Numbered from the stretch's first letter, positions 1 to 8,735 are shown. The stretch: DNA of 64,000 bases from Caulobacter ginsengisoli (GCF_030814835.1 NZ_JAUSVS010000007.1:62001-126000); one strand, 5' to 3'. Numbers and translations are program-made. The notes: generated by a model not told the origin, from the letters alone.

Positions 1-411
1 GTCCTGGCCGTGCGGCCAATGACCGGCGACCAATGGAAGTCCTTCGCCGTCTACGTCCTGCCCTTCACCGCCTTCTTCCTGGTGACGCTGCGGGCCTTCT
101 GCGCCCGCCTGCCCGTCCAGGGCGACAGCTGGCTGCAAAGCTACGGCTGGGCCAAATGGGCGATGGGCGGCGGGTTCGCCCTGTTCCTGTTGATCGCTTA
201 CGGCGGCCTCTTCCTGACCGGCGCCCTGCCACCGCTCTTCGATCCCCTGGCCAGCATCATCGCCATCCAGTTCTGGCCGCTGCTGGCCACCGTCGGCGTG
301 GTGGCGATGTTCACCTGGCGGCGGACCAACAGCTACGTCCCCGGCGCCATCCTCTGCGGGCTGGCGGTGACCTGGTACATCGTGGCGGGGACGGCGACGC
401 ATATCGTCTAG
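1..411 (+). CDS. Membrane protein, C-terminal part (cut by window edge)
   Basis: The frame is open from base 1 to a TAG at 409-411, so this is probably the C-terminal end of a longer protein. A GTG at 10 and an ATG at 19 could also be starts. About four hydrophobic segments are visible, around residues 10-27, 47-68, 78-103 and 113-130 counted from the GTG, joined by short loops. It is therefore an integral membrane domain. I do not recognise the family, and the upstream part that would identify it lies outside the window. Confidence 0.6.
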   Translation, partial: VLAVRPMTGDQWKSFAVYVLPFTAFFLVTLRAFCARLPVQGDSWLQSYGWAKWAMGGGFALFLLIAYGGLFLTGALPPLFDPLASIIAIQFWPLLATVGVVAMFTWRRTNSYVPGAILCGLAVTWYIVAGTATHIV

Positions 412-427
412 GCGCGGCCGTCCCCTT

Positions 428-533
428 CCCCGTGTCCCCAGCGAAAGCTGGGGCCCATGAGCGAGAATCCACCCGCTCAGCCTTTGCAGTCCGTCCGCCC
501 TCATGGGCCCCAGCTTTCGCTGGGGACACGGGG
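428..533. repeat. Long perfect inverted repeat (hairpin element A)
   Basis: Bases 428-460 and 501-533 are perfect reverse complements, with 33-bp arms and a 40-base loop. Each arm contains its own small hairpin, CCCCAGC-GAAA-GCTGGGG. It follows the stop of the membrane protein and precedes the PadR gene. The architecture is shared with other intergenic hairpins in this window. It could act as a terminator or be a REP-like or MITE-like repeat. Confidence 0.9.
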
Positions 534-574
534 TGTGGCGGGCGCCCCAGCCCACTCTTCCACAAAACCACTTG

Positions 575-600
575 CTGTGCGCCACATACTGTGCGACACA
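575..600. promoter_or_regulatory. Candidate PadR operator, two TGTGCGxCACA repeats
   Basis: CTGTGCGCCACA (575-586) and CTGTGCGACACA (589-600) are direct repeats 14 bp apart. Each contains the dyad TGTG-N3-CACA. They lie just upstream of the GTG of the PadR gene, where an autoregulatory site would be expected. The assignment is inferred from position and symmetry only. Confidence 0.4.
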
Positions 601-628
601 CACCATACGCCACACAGGTAATCACCCC

Positions 629-952
629 GTGCCCACCGACGTCTTCGAGAACCTGAAACAGGAACTGCGCCGCGGCGCCCTGACTCTGGCCGTTCTCAGC
701 CAGCTTCGGGTCGAGCGCTACGGCTACACCCTGCGGGTCGCCCTCAGCGACCTGGGCCTGGAGATCGAGGAGGGCACCCTCTACCCGCTGCTGCGCCGCC
801 TGGAGAGCCAGGGGCTGCTGGTCAGCGAGTGGCGCGAGGAAGACCGGCGCAACAAGCGCTTCTACCGGCTGTCGCCCGAGGGCGAGGCCACCCTGGACCG
901 TCTGCTCGCCGAGTGGCGGTCGATCAACTCATCCCTGGAGCGGACGCTGTGA
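629..952 (+). CDS. PadR family transcriptional regulator
   Basis: A 107-residue winged-helix protein. The N-terminal half reads as a typical PadR helix-turn-helix and wing: QLRVERYGYTL, then EEGTLYPLLRRLESQGL, then a wing rich in Arg and Lys ending KRFYRLSPEG. This is the short PadR subclass, about 105-110 residues, that regulates a linked membrane protein. The GTG at 629 is chosen because the upstream open frame runs through hairpin element A and is not PadR-like. Its TGA overlaps the GTG of the next gene (GTGA), so the two are translationally coupled. It likely represses its own operon through the repeats at 575-600. Confidence 0.88.
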   Translation: MPTDVFENLKQELRRGALTLAVLSQLRVERYGYTLRVALSDLGLEIEEGTLYPLLRRLESQGLLVSEWREEDRRNKRFYRLSPEGEATLDRLLAEWRSINSSLERTL

Positions 953-1965
953 GCGACAAGACGCGCGCCCTGACGGAACGGTATCTGGCCGCCGTCAAAC
1001 CCATGCTGCCCGGCGCGCAGCAGGACGATATCCTGGCCGAGCTGCGCGAGAGCATCGAGGCCCAGATCGAGGAGCGCGAGGCCGAACTCGGCCGGCCGCT
1101 CAAGCCCGTCGAGGTCGAGGCGGTGCTCAAGACCTATGGCCACCCGATCATCGTCGCCAGCCGCTATGGCCCCCAGCGCACCCTGATCGGCCCGACCCTG
1201 TTTCCGGTCTGGTGGTTCTCGCTGCGGATCTGCCTGGCCGTGCTGACGGTGGTCTATTTCGCCGGGTTCGTGGTGCGGCTGATCGAGGACGGCGGCGGCG
1301 ATGTGCTGCATGCGGCCTCGCGGGTCTGGTTCAACTACATCTCGACGGTGTTCTTCGTGGTCGGGATCGTCACCGTGGCGGCGGCCGTCGCCCAGCGGCT
1401 CAAGCCTGGCCCCTTCGAATCCTGGTCGCTGAAGGACCTGGCCCCCATGCGGATGCGCACCGCCGGCCGGCTGGAGGTGGGCTTCGCCCTGGCCTTCGAG
1501 ATCCTGGGCCTGATTTTCTGGGCCCTGCTGCCCTTCTACTGGGAGCGGATCGTTGCGATCTTCGCCGACGGGCGCTCGCACTCGGTCGACATCTACCTGC
1601 TGCAGCCGTCCGCCATCTGGTGGCCGACCCTGTGGGCGATCATGCTGGCCATCGCCGCCCTGCAGGTCGTGGCCCGGGCCGTCCAGTTCGTCTGGCCCGA
1701 CCGGGTGGTCCGCACCAACGCCGCCAACCTGGCGCTGAACCTGGCCGGCATAGCCTTCGCCGGGGTCGCTCTCTCGGCCCTGCCGCTGTTCCAGCTGCCG
1801 CCGGACCTGCCGGAGAAGATGTTCGAGATCATGCGCATGATCAATCTGGGCATCCAGATCTCGCTCTACATCATGCTGGCGGTCAACCTGGCCAAGTCGG
1901 CGACCTACCTCTACCGCATCGGCCGCGCCCTCAGCCCAAACGGTAGCCCACGCCCGGCTCGGTGA
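949..1965 (+). CDS. HAAS-domain membrane protein, PadR partner
   Basis: A 338-residue protein. Residues 1-75 form a soluble helical domain (ERYLAAVKPMLP, then DILAELRESIEAQIEE) typical of the HAAS/DUF1700-like domain that often pairs with PadR. The rest carries about six transmembrane segments. The function of the membrane part is unknown, and a sensory or permease-like role controlled with PadR is inferred. The GTG start overlaps the PadR stop. The 3' end overlaps the convergent kdpE gene by 35 bp. Confidence 0.8.
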   Translation: MSDKTRALTERYLAAVKPMLPGAQQDDILAELRESIEAQIEEREAELGRPLKPVEVEAVLKTYGHPIIVASRYGPQRTLIGPTLFPVWWFSLRICLAVLTVVYFAGFVVRLIEDGGGDVLHAASRVWFNYISTVFFVVGIVTVAAAVAQRLKPGPFESWSLKDLAPMRMRTAGRLEVGFALAFEILGLIFWALLPFYWERIVAIFADGRSHSVDIYLLQPSAIWWPTLWAIMLAIAALQVVARAVQFVWPDRVVRTNAANLALNLAGIAFAGVALSALPLFQLPPDLPEKMFEIMRMINLGIQISLYIMLAVNLAKSATYLYRIGRALSPNGSPRPAR

Positions 1966-2617
1966 GGATGACGGCCGGCCTGGCCGGGTCGGCCTCCAGC
2001 TTCTGGCGCAGCTGGCCCACGAAGACGCGCAGATACTGCACGTCCTCGACATGGGCCGGACCCCAGACGGCGGTGAGCAGCTGGCGATGGGTCAGCACCT
2101 TGCCGCCGCCCTCGGCCAGCCGGGCCAGCAGGTCGAACTCCTTGGGCGAGAGACGCACCGCCTCGCCGGCCCGGGAAATGCGGCGGCCCACCAAGTCGAT
2201 CTCCACCTCGCCGACTGTCACCACCGGCTGGGCCCCGTCGCGGATCAGCCGGTGGCGCAGGGCCACTCTGAGCCGCGCCAGCAGCTCCCCCACCCCGAAT
2301 GGTTTCTCCACATAGTCGTCGGCCCCGGCGTCCAGGGCGTCGATCTTCTCGGTCTCGCGGTCCCGGGCCGACAGGATGATCACTGGCCCGTCATAGAAGG
2401 CCCGGGCCCGGCCGAGCATGTCCTTGCCGTCCATGTCCGGCAGCCCCAGGTCCAGCACCACCGCGTCGGGCGGCTTGCGGGCGATCTCGCGCAGGGCGTC
2501 GGTGGCGTTGTCGGCGCGGATGGGTTCATAGCCGGCGGCGTCCAGGGCCGGACCCAGGAAGCGGTGGATCTGCGGCTCGTCGTCGACGACCAGGATGCGG
2601 GGGCGGTGGGCGGACAT
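1931..2617 (-). CDS. kdpE: KdpE-like response regulator
   Basis: An OmpR-family regulator of 228 residues: a receiver domain (VVDDEPQIHRF, phospho-acceptor Asp in VVLDLGLPDMDG, conserved Lys in EKPFG) and a C-terminal winged helix (RLSPKEFDLLARLAEGGGKVLTHRQLL). The motifs match KdpE rather than PhoB or OmpR. The ATG at 2617 is preceded by AGGAGG three bases upstream; a GTG at 2620 is possible but too close to that site. It is the last gene of kup-kdpD-kdpE, 22 bp after the kinase, and presumably receives phosphate from it. No kdpFABC genes are present in the window. Confidence 0.9.
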   Translation of the reverse strand: MSAHRPRILVVDDEPQIHRFLGPALDAAGYEPIRADNATDALREIARKPPDAVVLDLGLPDMDGKDMLGRARAFYDGPVIILSARDRETEKIDALDAGADDYVEKPFGVGELLARLRVALRHRLIRDGAQPVVTVGEVEIDLVGRRISRAGEAVRLSPKEFDLLARLAEGGGKVLTHRQLLTAVWGPAHVEDVQYLRVFVGQLRQKLEADPARPAVILTEPGVGYRLG

Positions 2618-2639
2618 CACCTCCTCATAACATGTGTCG

Positions 2640-4145
2640 TCACAGCATATGCCCGGGCGTCTCGATCTCCTTCTTCAGGCTGATCAGGATGCGGGTCCCC
2701 CGGCCATCCTGGATGGGGCTGGCGGCGGCGATGCGGCCGCCCATGGCTTCGACGAAGCCCTTGGCGATGGCCAGGCCCAGGCCGGCGCCCTTGCCGCGGT
2801 CCGACGGCTCCTCGAGACGCCGGAAGCGCTCGAACACCTGCTCCAGCTCGCCGGTCGGGATGCCGCGGCCCTGATCCTCGACGGAAATGACGACGTTGCC
2901 CCGGTCCTCATGGGCCGCCGTCTCGATCGCCGCCCCGGCCCGGCTGTAGGCGATGGCGTTCTCCAGGATGTTGACCAGGGCCTGTTCGAGCAGCGCCGCG
3001 TCGCAGCGGACCAGCGACAGTTCGGCCGGGAAGTCCGTGCCCAGCGTGCGGCCGTCCAGCCGGGGCGTGACCCGGGCGGCGGCGGCGGCCAGCACCTCGC
3101 GCACATCGGTCCAGTCGCGGCGGGCGACCAGGGCGCCGCCCTCGAGCCGGGTCATGTCCAGCAGGTCGCCGACATAGCGGCTGAGCCGCTCGGCCTCCTC
3201 GCGGATCGATAGCAAGAGGTCGTTGCGCACCGCCGGCCGGATGGATTTGCCGAGGTCAATGAGGGTGGTCGCCGCCCCCAGCACCGTCGACAGCGGGGTC
3301 CTCAGGTCATGGCTGACCGAGTTCAGCAGGGCCGAGCGCAGGCGGTCGGACCGGTGCAGCGCCGCGCCGTCGGCCGCCTGGGCGGCCAGCCTGGCCCGCT
3401 CCAAAGCCACGCCGCCCTGGTCGAGCAGGGCGGCGACCAGCGGCGCGTCGGTTTGCGCCCCAACCCGCGTGACATCGACCCCGGCCACCCCGACCCGTTC
3501 CGCCAGGGGATAGAGCCGCCAGGCGCCGGACTCCGCCGGCTGCCCCCCGGCCAGCACCCGTTCCGCCTGGGCCAGGTCCTCGGGCTCCAGTCCGGCCTCG
3601 ACGGGCGAGCGGGCGACGATCTCCAGGCCGGCCGCGCCCGGCAGCAGCACCACGGCCTGGCCGCCGGTCCCCAGCGCCAGATGCTCGGCCAGCACCTCGG
3701 CGGCCTCGCAACGATCGGCGGCGGCCGAGAAGCGGCGGCTGGCGGCCAGCAGGGCGGCGACCGTGTCGGCCTGGCTGGAAACGGCGCGGCTCTGGTCGCG
3801 GATACGGCCCGACAGCCCGCCCGTCGCCACCGCCACGGCGAAGAAGACCGCGAAGGTCAGGCCGTCTCCGGCATGGCCGATCACCAGGGTCATCCGCGGC
3901 TCGAGGAACAGCAGGTCGTAGGTCAGGGCGGCCAGGGCGGCGGCCGACAGGGCCGGCCACAGGCCAAACGACAGGCCCGCCGCCAGCACGGCCAGCATGA
4001 AGACCATGGCCAGGTCGGCGTTTTCGACCGCCCCGTCGATCCCCGAGGCCACCAGCGCCGCCAGCCCGACCAGGGCCGCGCCGCCCAGATGCGCCGGGGC
4101 CGCGGCCAGAAATCGCGCGAACGGATGGGGCGAGGCGGCGCTCAT
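2640..4145 (-). CDS. KdpD-like sensor histidine kinase, short form
   Basis: A 501-residue kinase. Four membrane helices at about residues 18-110 form a DUF4118 (KdpD-type) domain. A GAF-like region spans about 125-255. HisKA has the phospho-acceptor His279 in NSVSHDLRTP. The HATPase has an N-box (ILENAIAYS), G1 (DQGRGIP) and G2 (GAGLGLAIAKG). Classical KdpD is about 900 residues and begins with a cytoplasmic KdpD domain and a UspA domain, and both are absent here. The gene lies 39 bp after kup and 22 bp before kdpE, so the pair probably controls this Kup importer. Confidence 0.88.
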   Translation of the reverse strand: MSAASPHPFARFLAAAPAHLGGAALVGLAALVASGIDGAVENADLAMVFMLAVLAAGLSFGLWPALSAAALAALTYDLLFLEPRMTLVIGHAGDGLTFAVFFAVAVATGGLSGRIRDQSRAVSSQADTVAALLAASRRFSAAADRCEAAEVLAEHLALGTGGQAVVLLPGAAGLEIVARSPVEAGLEPEDLAQAERVLAGGQPAESGAWRLYPLAERVGVAGVDVTRVGAQTDAPLVAALLDQGGVALERARLAAQAADGAALHRSDRLRSALLNSVSHDLRTPLSTVLGAATTLIDLGKSIRPAVRNDLLLSIREEAERLSRYVGDLLDMTRLEGGALVARRDWTDVREVLAAAAARVTPRLDGRTLGTDFPAELSLVRCDAALLEQALVNILENAIAYSRAGAAIETAAHEDRGNVVISVEDQGRGIPTGELEQVFERFRRLEEPSDRGKGAGLGLAIAKGFVEAMGGRIAAASPIQDGRGTRILISLKKEIETPGHML

Positions 4146-4184
4146 GGCCGCCAGGGTGACCGAGGCTTGGGGCCGCGTCGAGGG

Positions 4185-6062
4185 TCAGACACTGACCTGC
4201 GTCCCCAGCTCGACCACCCGGCCCGGCGGGATCTGGAAGAAGTCCATCGGATCGGCGGCGTTGCGGTTCAGCCAGATATAGAGGCTGTCCATGCCGGCCG
4301 GCAGCAGCGACTTGCGGGCGTGGACGATGGTGCGGCGGCCGATGAAGTAGGAGGTGGTCATCGGGTCGGTGGCCACGCCGCAGGGCTTCAGCCGGGCCAG
4401 GGCCCTGGGCACATTGGGCCGTTCCATGAAGCCATAGGTCAGGATGACGCCCACGAAGTCGTCGGTGATCCGGCGGACCTGCGCCCGTTCCGCCTCCGTC
4501 ACGCGCGGTTCTGCGGCGGTGCGGATACTGACGATCAGGTTGCGCTCATGCAGGACGCGGTTGTGCTTGAGATTGTGCAGCAGGGCGCCTGGGACGCGGT
4601 CGGGGTCGGCGCTGAGGAAGACCGCCGTCCCCGCCGCCCGATGGGTCGAACGGCCGGCAAGGCTGGTCGCCGCCGTCGCCAGGTCGGGCAGGTCGTCGCG
4701 GCTCTTGCGGCGGATCAGCTGCGAGCCGCGCGACCAGGTCAGCATCACGAAGACCAGCACCGCCCCGATGAGCAGCGGCACGAACCCGCCCGACAGCAGC
4801 TTCAGGGCGTTGGCGCCCAGGAAGACGGTGTCGATGGCCAGCATCGGTCCGATCACCGCCGCCGCCAGCAGCCAGGGCCAGCGCCATTTGCGGGTGGCGA
4901 CGATGAAGGCCAGCAGGGTGGTGACCACCATGGTCCCGGTCACCGCCAGGCCATAGGCGTGGGCGAGCGCGCTGGAGGTCTTGAAGATGGCGACCAGCAG
5001 GATCACCCCGACCGCCAGCAGCAGGGTGACCTGCGGGATATAGATCTCCCCGGCCTGGGTCTCCGAGGTGCGGCGCACGGTCAGGCGCGGCAGATAGCCC
5101 AGCTGCATGGCCTGGTTGGTCAGGCTGTAGGCGCCGGTGATCACCGCCTGGCTGGCGATGACCGTGGCCATGGTGGCCAGGATGACCATGGGCGCGCGGG
5201 CCACGACCGGGATCATCTGGAAGAACCAGTCGGCGGTGACCACGGGGCCGGCGGCCAGCCGGTCGAGCACGAAGGCGCCCTGGCCCAGATAGTTGACCGC
5301 CAGGGCCGGCAGCACCAGGAACAGCCAGGCGGCCTGGATCGGCCAGCGCCCGAAATGCCCCATGTCGGCGAACAGCGCCTCGGCCCCGGTGACGGTCAGG
5401 AAGACCGAGCCCAGCACGAAGAGGCCGATCATCCCATGACTGCTCAGAAAGCCGATGGCGTGCTGCGGGCCCAGCGCCGCCAGTATGCCCGGCTGGGCGA
5501 TGATGTGCGGCAGGCCGAAACCGGCGATGGCCAGGAACCAGACCAGGCAGATGGGCCCAAACCAGCGGCCGACCTTGCCGGTTCCGCGCGACTGCACCAG
5601 GAACAGGCCGGCCAGCACGGCCAGGCTGGCGGCGACCACCACCCCCTCGGTGATGCGGCTGGCCAGGCTGGGAACGGTGCGCAGGCCCTCGATGGCCGAC
5701 AGCACCGAGATGGCCGGGGTGATCAGGGCGTCGCCATAGAACAGGGCCGCCCCGATGACGCTGAGCCCCAGGATCAGCGGCGTGCGCCGGCCCACCGCCG
5801 CCTCGGCCAGGGCCGCCAGCGACAGCACCCCGCCCTCGCCGCGATTGTCGGCCCGCATCAGGAAGAGGACGTATTTGACGGTGACCACCAGGATCAGCGC
5901 CCACAGGGCCAGGGATACGACCCCCATCACCGCCTCGGCGCGGATGGTCCCGGCCTGGCCCAGCGCCTCGCGAAAGGCGTAGAGCGGAGACGTGCCGATA
6001 TCGCCGAACACCACCCCGACGCTGCCCAGCGCCAGGGGCCAAAACCGTTCGTTCGTCGACAT
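4185..6062 (-). CDS. kup: Kup-type low-affinity potassium uptake protein
   Basis: A 625-residue K+/H+ symporter of the KUP/HAK/KT family in the inner membrane. The N-terminus has the family signature LGSVGVVFGDIGTSPLYAF, followed by about 12 transmembrane helices and a cytoplasmic C-terminal domain. Length matches the family (about 620-630). The ATG at 6062 is chosen because the signature begins a few residues later; an upstream extension to 6185 runs into a repeat. AGGA lies 8-11 bases upstream. It is first gene of an operon with a KdpD-like kinase and KdpE. Confidence 0.94.
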   Translation of the reverse strand: MSTNERFWPLALGSVGVVFGDIGTSPLYAFREALGQAGTIRAEAVMGVVSLALWALILVVTVKYVLFLMRADNRGEGGVLSLAALAEAAVGRRTPLILGLSVIGAALFYGDALITPAISVLSAIEGLRTVPSLASRITEGVVVAASLAVLAGLFLVQSRGTGKVGRWFGPICLVWFLAIAGFGLPHIIAQPGILAALGPQHAIGFLSSHGMIGLFVLGSVFLTVTGAEALFADMGHFGRWPIQAAWLFLVLPALAVNYLGQGAFVLDRLAAGPVVTADWFFQMIPVVARAPMVILATMATVIASQAVITGAYSLTNQAMQLGYLPRLTVRRTSETQAGEIYIPQVTLLLAVGVILLVAIFKTSSALAHAYGLAVTGTMVVTTLLAFIVATRKWRWPWLLAAAVIGPMLAIDTVFLGANALKLLSGGFVPLLIGAVLVFVMLTWSRGSQLIRRKSRDDLPDLATAATSLAGRSTHRAAGTAVFLSADPDRVPGALLHNLKHNRVLHERNLIVSIRTAAEPRVTEAERAQVRRITDDFVGVILTYGFMERPNVPRALARLKPCGVATDPMTTSYFIGRRTIVHARKSLLPAGMDSLYIWLNRNAADPMDFFQIPPGRVVELGTQVSV

Positions 6063-6177
6063 GGAGGGGTCCTGAAATCCTTTGATGAGGACTCCAGGGT
6101 CGCGCCGACGGGCCTCAAGCCTCCAGACGGAAGCGGGGGTCGGGGCATAAGGATGGCGTAAAGACTCACACTCAATA

Positions 6178-6301
6178 CCGCTCATCCCCGCGAAAGCGGG
6201 GACCCAGGCTTTTTGCTGTTGAGGGCGGTTCTGACAGGTCCGGGCGGCTGAAAGTCCGCTACGAAAAACACCTGGGTCCCCGCTTTCGCGGGGATGAGCG
6301 G
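6178..6301. repeat. Hairpin element B (same family as 23875-23997)
   Basis: Perfect 31-bp inverted arms at 6178-6208 and 6271-6301, each with an internal hairpin CCCCGC-GAAA-GCGGGG. Both arms and loop match the element at 23875-23997 when one is reverse-complemented. It lies between the end of cheE and the start of kup. It is a dispersed repeat and may also act as a terminator for the che operon. Confidence 0.92.
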
Positions 6302-6322
6302 AGGTGGGGGCGGATTGTAAAC

Positions 6323-6790
6323 CTAGCCCTGAGTCCGCCGGCGGCTGACCTTGCGCAGGCCTTCCAGCACCACCTCGCGGCCGGTCGGGCCCAGCTTCTC
6401 GCCCTGGCGGCGCAGCAGCATCAGGGCGTCCAGATGCACCCGCACCGAGGGCCAGTCGGTGACGCCGGCCTCCTGGCAGCCGTCGACCAGGTCGCAGAGG
6501 CTGACCGAGGCCTCGGCCAGGCCGCTGTCGGGCGTGAAGCCGGCCAGGTCGATGATGGCGCAGCTCTTGATGTAGAGGACTTCGAGATCGGCGTCGGGCG
6601 CGGGCACGTCGGGGCCATAGGCGGCCATCATGCCATCCAGCAACTCGTCCAGCGCCGCCAGGCCTTGCTCACGCAGCTCGGCGACCGAGGCTTCCGAGGC
6701 TTTGATGGCGTCCTTCACCATCTTGCCGCCGCGGCCGAACATCTGCTGGGCCAGCCGGTTGGGGACCTTGAACTTGCGGACCAGGCTCAT
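6323..6790 (-). CDS. cheE: Chemotaxis protein CheE
   Basis: A 155-residue soluble protein without a widely known domain. It is assigned mostly by position: it is the last gene of a cluster whose order matches the Caulobacter che operon, where cheE follows the third cheY. The middle (VLYIKSCAIIDLAGFTPDSGL) and C-terminus (EVVLEGLRKVSRRR) look mostly helical. Its ATG overlaps the TGA of the cheY gene by 4 bp. Its biochemical role is not evident from sequence. Confidence 0.78.
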   Translation of the reverse strand: MSLVRKFKVPNRLAQQMFGRGGKMVKDAIKASEASVAELREQGLAALDELLDGMMAAYGPDVPAPDADLEVLYIKSCAIIDLAGFTPDSGLAEASVSLCDLVDGCQEAGVTDWPSVRVHLDALMLLRRQGEKLGPTGREVVLEGLRKVSRRRTQG

Positions 6791-7401
6791 AGGTTCACCT
6801 TCGATGGCTTCATCATCGCGTCGATCTCTTCCTGCGACATGTTCGGGGCGGCGGCGTCGCCGACTTCCGCGCCCAGATCGTCGCTGCGGCGGCCCTCCAT
6901 GCCGGCTGGCGGTCCCTCACGTTTGAAGCGGCGGTCGGGACCGATATAGGCGCCGCAGTCGATGAACATCCGCTGGTCGCGGGCGATGAAGAACAGCCGC
7001 TCGAGCACCACCTTGGGCGTGATCGGCTTGGTGATGGTGAAGCTTGCGCCGCAGTCGCGGGCCTTGAACAGCTGGCCCATCCGGACGTGGCCGCTGATGA
7101 TCAGGGCCGGGATGAAGCGGTTGGGTTCGCCCGCCTCGTGGCGCAGCCAATGGATCAGTTCATACCCGTCCATATCGGGCATCTGGCCGTCGGTGATCAG
7201 GATGTCGAACGGCTGGCGGCCCAGCAGTTCCTTGGCCTCGACCGCCGAATCGCAACGGGTGATCGATTTGGGACCGAAGCCCTGGACCACCTGGGCCAGG
7301 ATATCCAGCGCCTGGGGATTGTCGTCGACCAGCAGGAAGCTGGTCTTGTCCAGGCTGAACCGCGTCCCGGAATTCATCGGGTGCTGGCCTGAACCGAACA
7401 T
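6787..7401 (-). CDS. cheYIII: CheY-like response regulator (third of cluster)
   Basis: A 204-residue protein. The receiver domain is at about residues 20-145, with LLVDDNPQA, phospho-acceptor Asp71 in ILITDGQMPDMDG, and the conserved Lys in ITKPITP. A roughly 60-residue hydrophilic tail follows, with GPDRRFKREGPPAGMEGRR and a motif SQEEIDAMM that resembles the FliM/FliN N-terminal segment that binds CheY. A start at 7377 (MNSG) is also possible. It begins just after the cheU stop and overlaps cheE by 4 bp. Confidence 0.88.
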   Translation of the reverse strand: MFGSGQHPMNSGTRFSLDKTSFLLVDDNPQALDILAQVVQGFGPKSITRCDSAVEAKELLGRQPFDILITDGQMPDMDGYELIHWLRHEAGEPNRFIPALIISGHVRMGQLFKARDCGASFTITKPITPKVVLERLFFIARDQRMFIDCGAYIGPDRRFKREGPPAGMEGRRSDDLGAEVGDAAAPNMSQEEIDAMMKPSKVNL

Positions 7402-7402
7402 C

Positions 7403-7798
7403 TCAGAAGGCTTCGAAATCGCCGGAGTCGGCGGCCTGGCCGGGCGCGAACCCGACGTCGCCCGCCCCGATGCGCAGCACCAGGTCGCCCAGGCCGATGC
7501 CGGCGATCAGCTCGGCCACGTCCAGGCTGGCGCCATCGGGGGCGGCGTCGGCGGCGCGCTGGAGCATGCGCTCCAGCCCGTGCAGCATCTGGCTGAGCAG
7601 GTCGAGCCGCTGCAGGTCGGCGGCGGCGTCGGGCCGGTCCTGGGCCAGGGCCAGGAGGTCGCTGACATGGTGCTGGCACTCGTCGGTCAGGGCCGCGGCA
7701 TGGGCCAGGGTCGTGGCCATGCGGCTGAGCGCCGTGCCCAGCGGCAGGACATCGTCGAAGGACTTGCGGGCCAAATTCTGGTGCTGAGCCGACATCAA
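7403..7798 (-). CDS. cheU: Chemotaxis protein CheU
   Basis: A 131-residue mostly helical protein between cheD and the third cheY, the position of cheU in Caulobacter. The sequence reads as a helical bundle (AQHQNLARKSFDDVLPLG, HHVSDLLALAQD, LLSQMLHGLERML) with an acidic C-terminus ending DSGDFEAF. No catalytic motif is seen. The ATG overlaps the cheD stop by 4 bp. The assignment is by synteny and the biochemical role is unknown. Confidence 0.75.
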   Translation of the reverse strand: MMSAQHQNLARKSFDDVLPLGTALSRMATTLAHAAALTDECQHHVSDLLALAQDRPDAAADLQRLDLLSQMLHGLERMLQRAADAAPDGASLDVAELIAGIGLGDLVLRIGAGDVGFAPGQAADSGDFEAF

Positions 7799-8349
7799 AA
7801 CAGCTCCAGGTCGCCGCCGTCGGCCGCCGCGGGGGCGGGGATCGGGGCGCGGGCGGGCTTCTGCTCGACTTCCTGGACCGAGACCAGACGTTGTCGGACA
7901 CGGCCGGACACCGGCCAGAATTCCAGCCGGCGGGCGGCGTCTCCACCCAGGCTCTCGCCCAGCAGCGGAATGCCTTCGTCGGCCAGGAATTTGCGGGCGA
8001 AGCGGGCGTTGGCCGCGCCGATGTCGGAAAGGCCGCCCAGCATGCGGGCGCCGCCGAACAGCTTGGCTTCCAGGCGGTTGCGGCTGGCGCCCCGCGCCAT
8101 CAGGCCGTTGATCAGCACTTCCATGGCATAGGCGCCATAGCGGATCATCTCGCCGTCGGCCTGGCCCTCGGTGCGGCTCTCGCCCAGCAGGAAGTGGTTC
8201 ATGCCGCCAATGCCCGCCAGCGGATCGCGCAGGCAGGCGGCCACGCAGCTGCCCAGCACCGTCGACAGCACGACGTTGCCGTCGTCCGTGACGAAGTGGC
8301 CGCCCTGGATCACATGCACCTTGCGGAAAGCGGACTCGGCAGACGTCAT
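7795..8349 (-). CDS. cheD: Chemoreceptor glutamine deamidase CheD
   Basis: A 184-residue CheD that deamidates Gln residues on chemoreceptors. The catalytic Cys is in TVLGSCVAACLRDP and the His in GGMNHFLL, in the order of the CheD family; the conserved EAKLFGGARM also follows. A Pro/Ala-rich tail ends in DGGDLELF. The ATG at 8349 gives a 4-bp overlap with the upstream cheY stop. A longer upstream frame has no CheD similarity. It acts on receptors such as the MCP encoded at the head of this operon. Confidence 0.93.
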   Translation of the reverse strand: MTSAESAFRKVHVIQGGHFVTDDGNVVLSTVLGSCVAACLRDPLAGIGGMNHFLLGESRTEGQADGEMIRYGAYAMEVLINGLMARGASRNRLEAKLFGGARMLGGLSDIGAANARFARKFLADEGIPLLGESLGGDAARRLEFWPVSGRVRQRLVSVQEVEQKPARAPIPAPAAADGGDLELF

Positions 8350-8735
8350 GTAAGGGCCCCGAAGACCTGCTCGATCTTCTGGCGCAGAACGGCCACGGTG
8401 AACGGCTTGACCAGGTAGTTGTTGACCCCGAACTGCGCCGCCCGCTTGACCAGCTCGCTGTCGGCCCGGCCGGTCAGCATGATGAAGGCGGTGGACTTGA
8501 TCGGCGGGTGGCTGCGCACGGCGCGCAGCAGGCCCAGCCCGTCGAGCTTGGGCATGTTGTAGTCTGAGATGATCAGGTTGGACGGGCGCTGGACCAGGAT
8601 GCGCAGGGCCTCCTCGCCGTCGGGCGCCTCGCTGATCTCGCGGAAGCCGAGCTGTTGCAGACCGTTGCGCACGAGGGCGCGGATGGTCATCTGATCGTCG
8701 ACGACGAGCACGCTGATGGAACTGGCGGCGGGCAT
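8346..8735 (-). CDS. cheYII: CheY response regulator (second of cluster)
   Basis: A 129-residue single-domain receiver: VLVVDDQMTIRALVRNGL, phospho-acceptor Asp58 in LIISDYNMPKLDG, Thr in IMLTGR and Lys in LVKPF. The length is that of a classical CheY. It follows cheB by 3 bp and overlaps cheD by 4 bp. It is presumably phosphorylated by the CheA of this operon and signals to the flagellar switch or serves as a phosphate sink. Confidence 0.92.
   Translation of the reverse strand: MPAASSISVLVVDDQMTIRALVRNGLQQLGFREISEAPDGEEALRILVQRPSNLIISDYNMPKLDGLGLLRAVRSHPPIKSTAFIMLTGRADSELVKRAAQFGVNNYLVKPFTVAVLRQKIEQVFGALT

Noticed and set aside
3309..6161. A 950-codon open frame on the plus strand across kdpD and kup
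   Set aside because: It is antisense to two well supported genes, its translation is low-complexity (Gly, Gln, Asp, Arg, His), and it has no motif. A codon-bias artefact of high GC.
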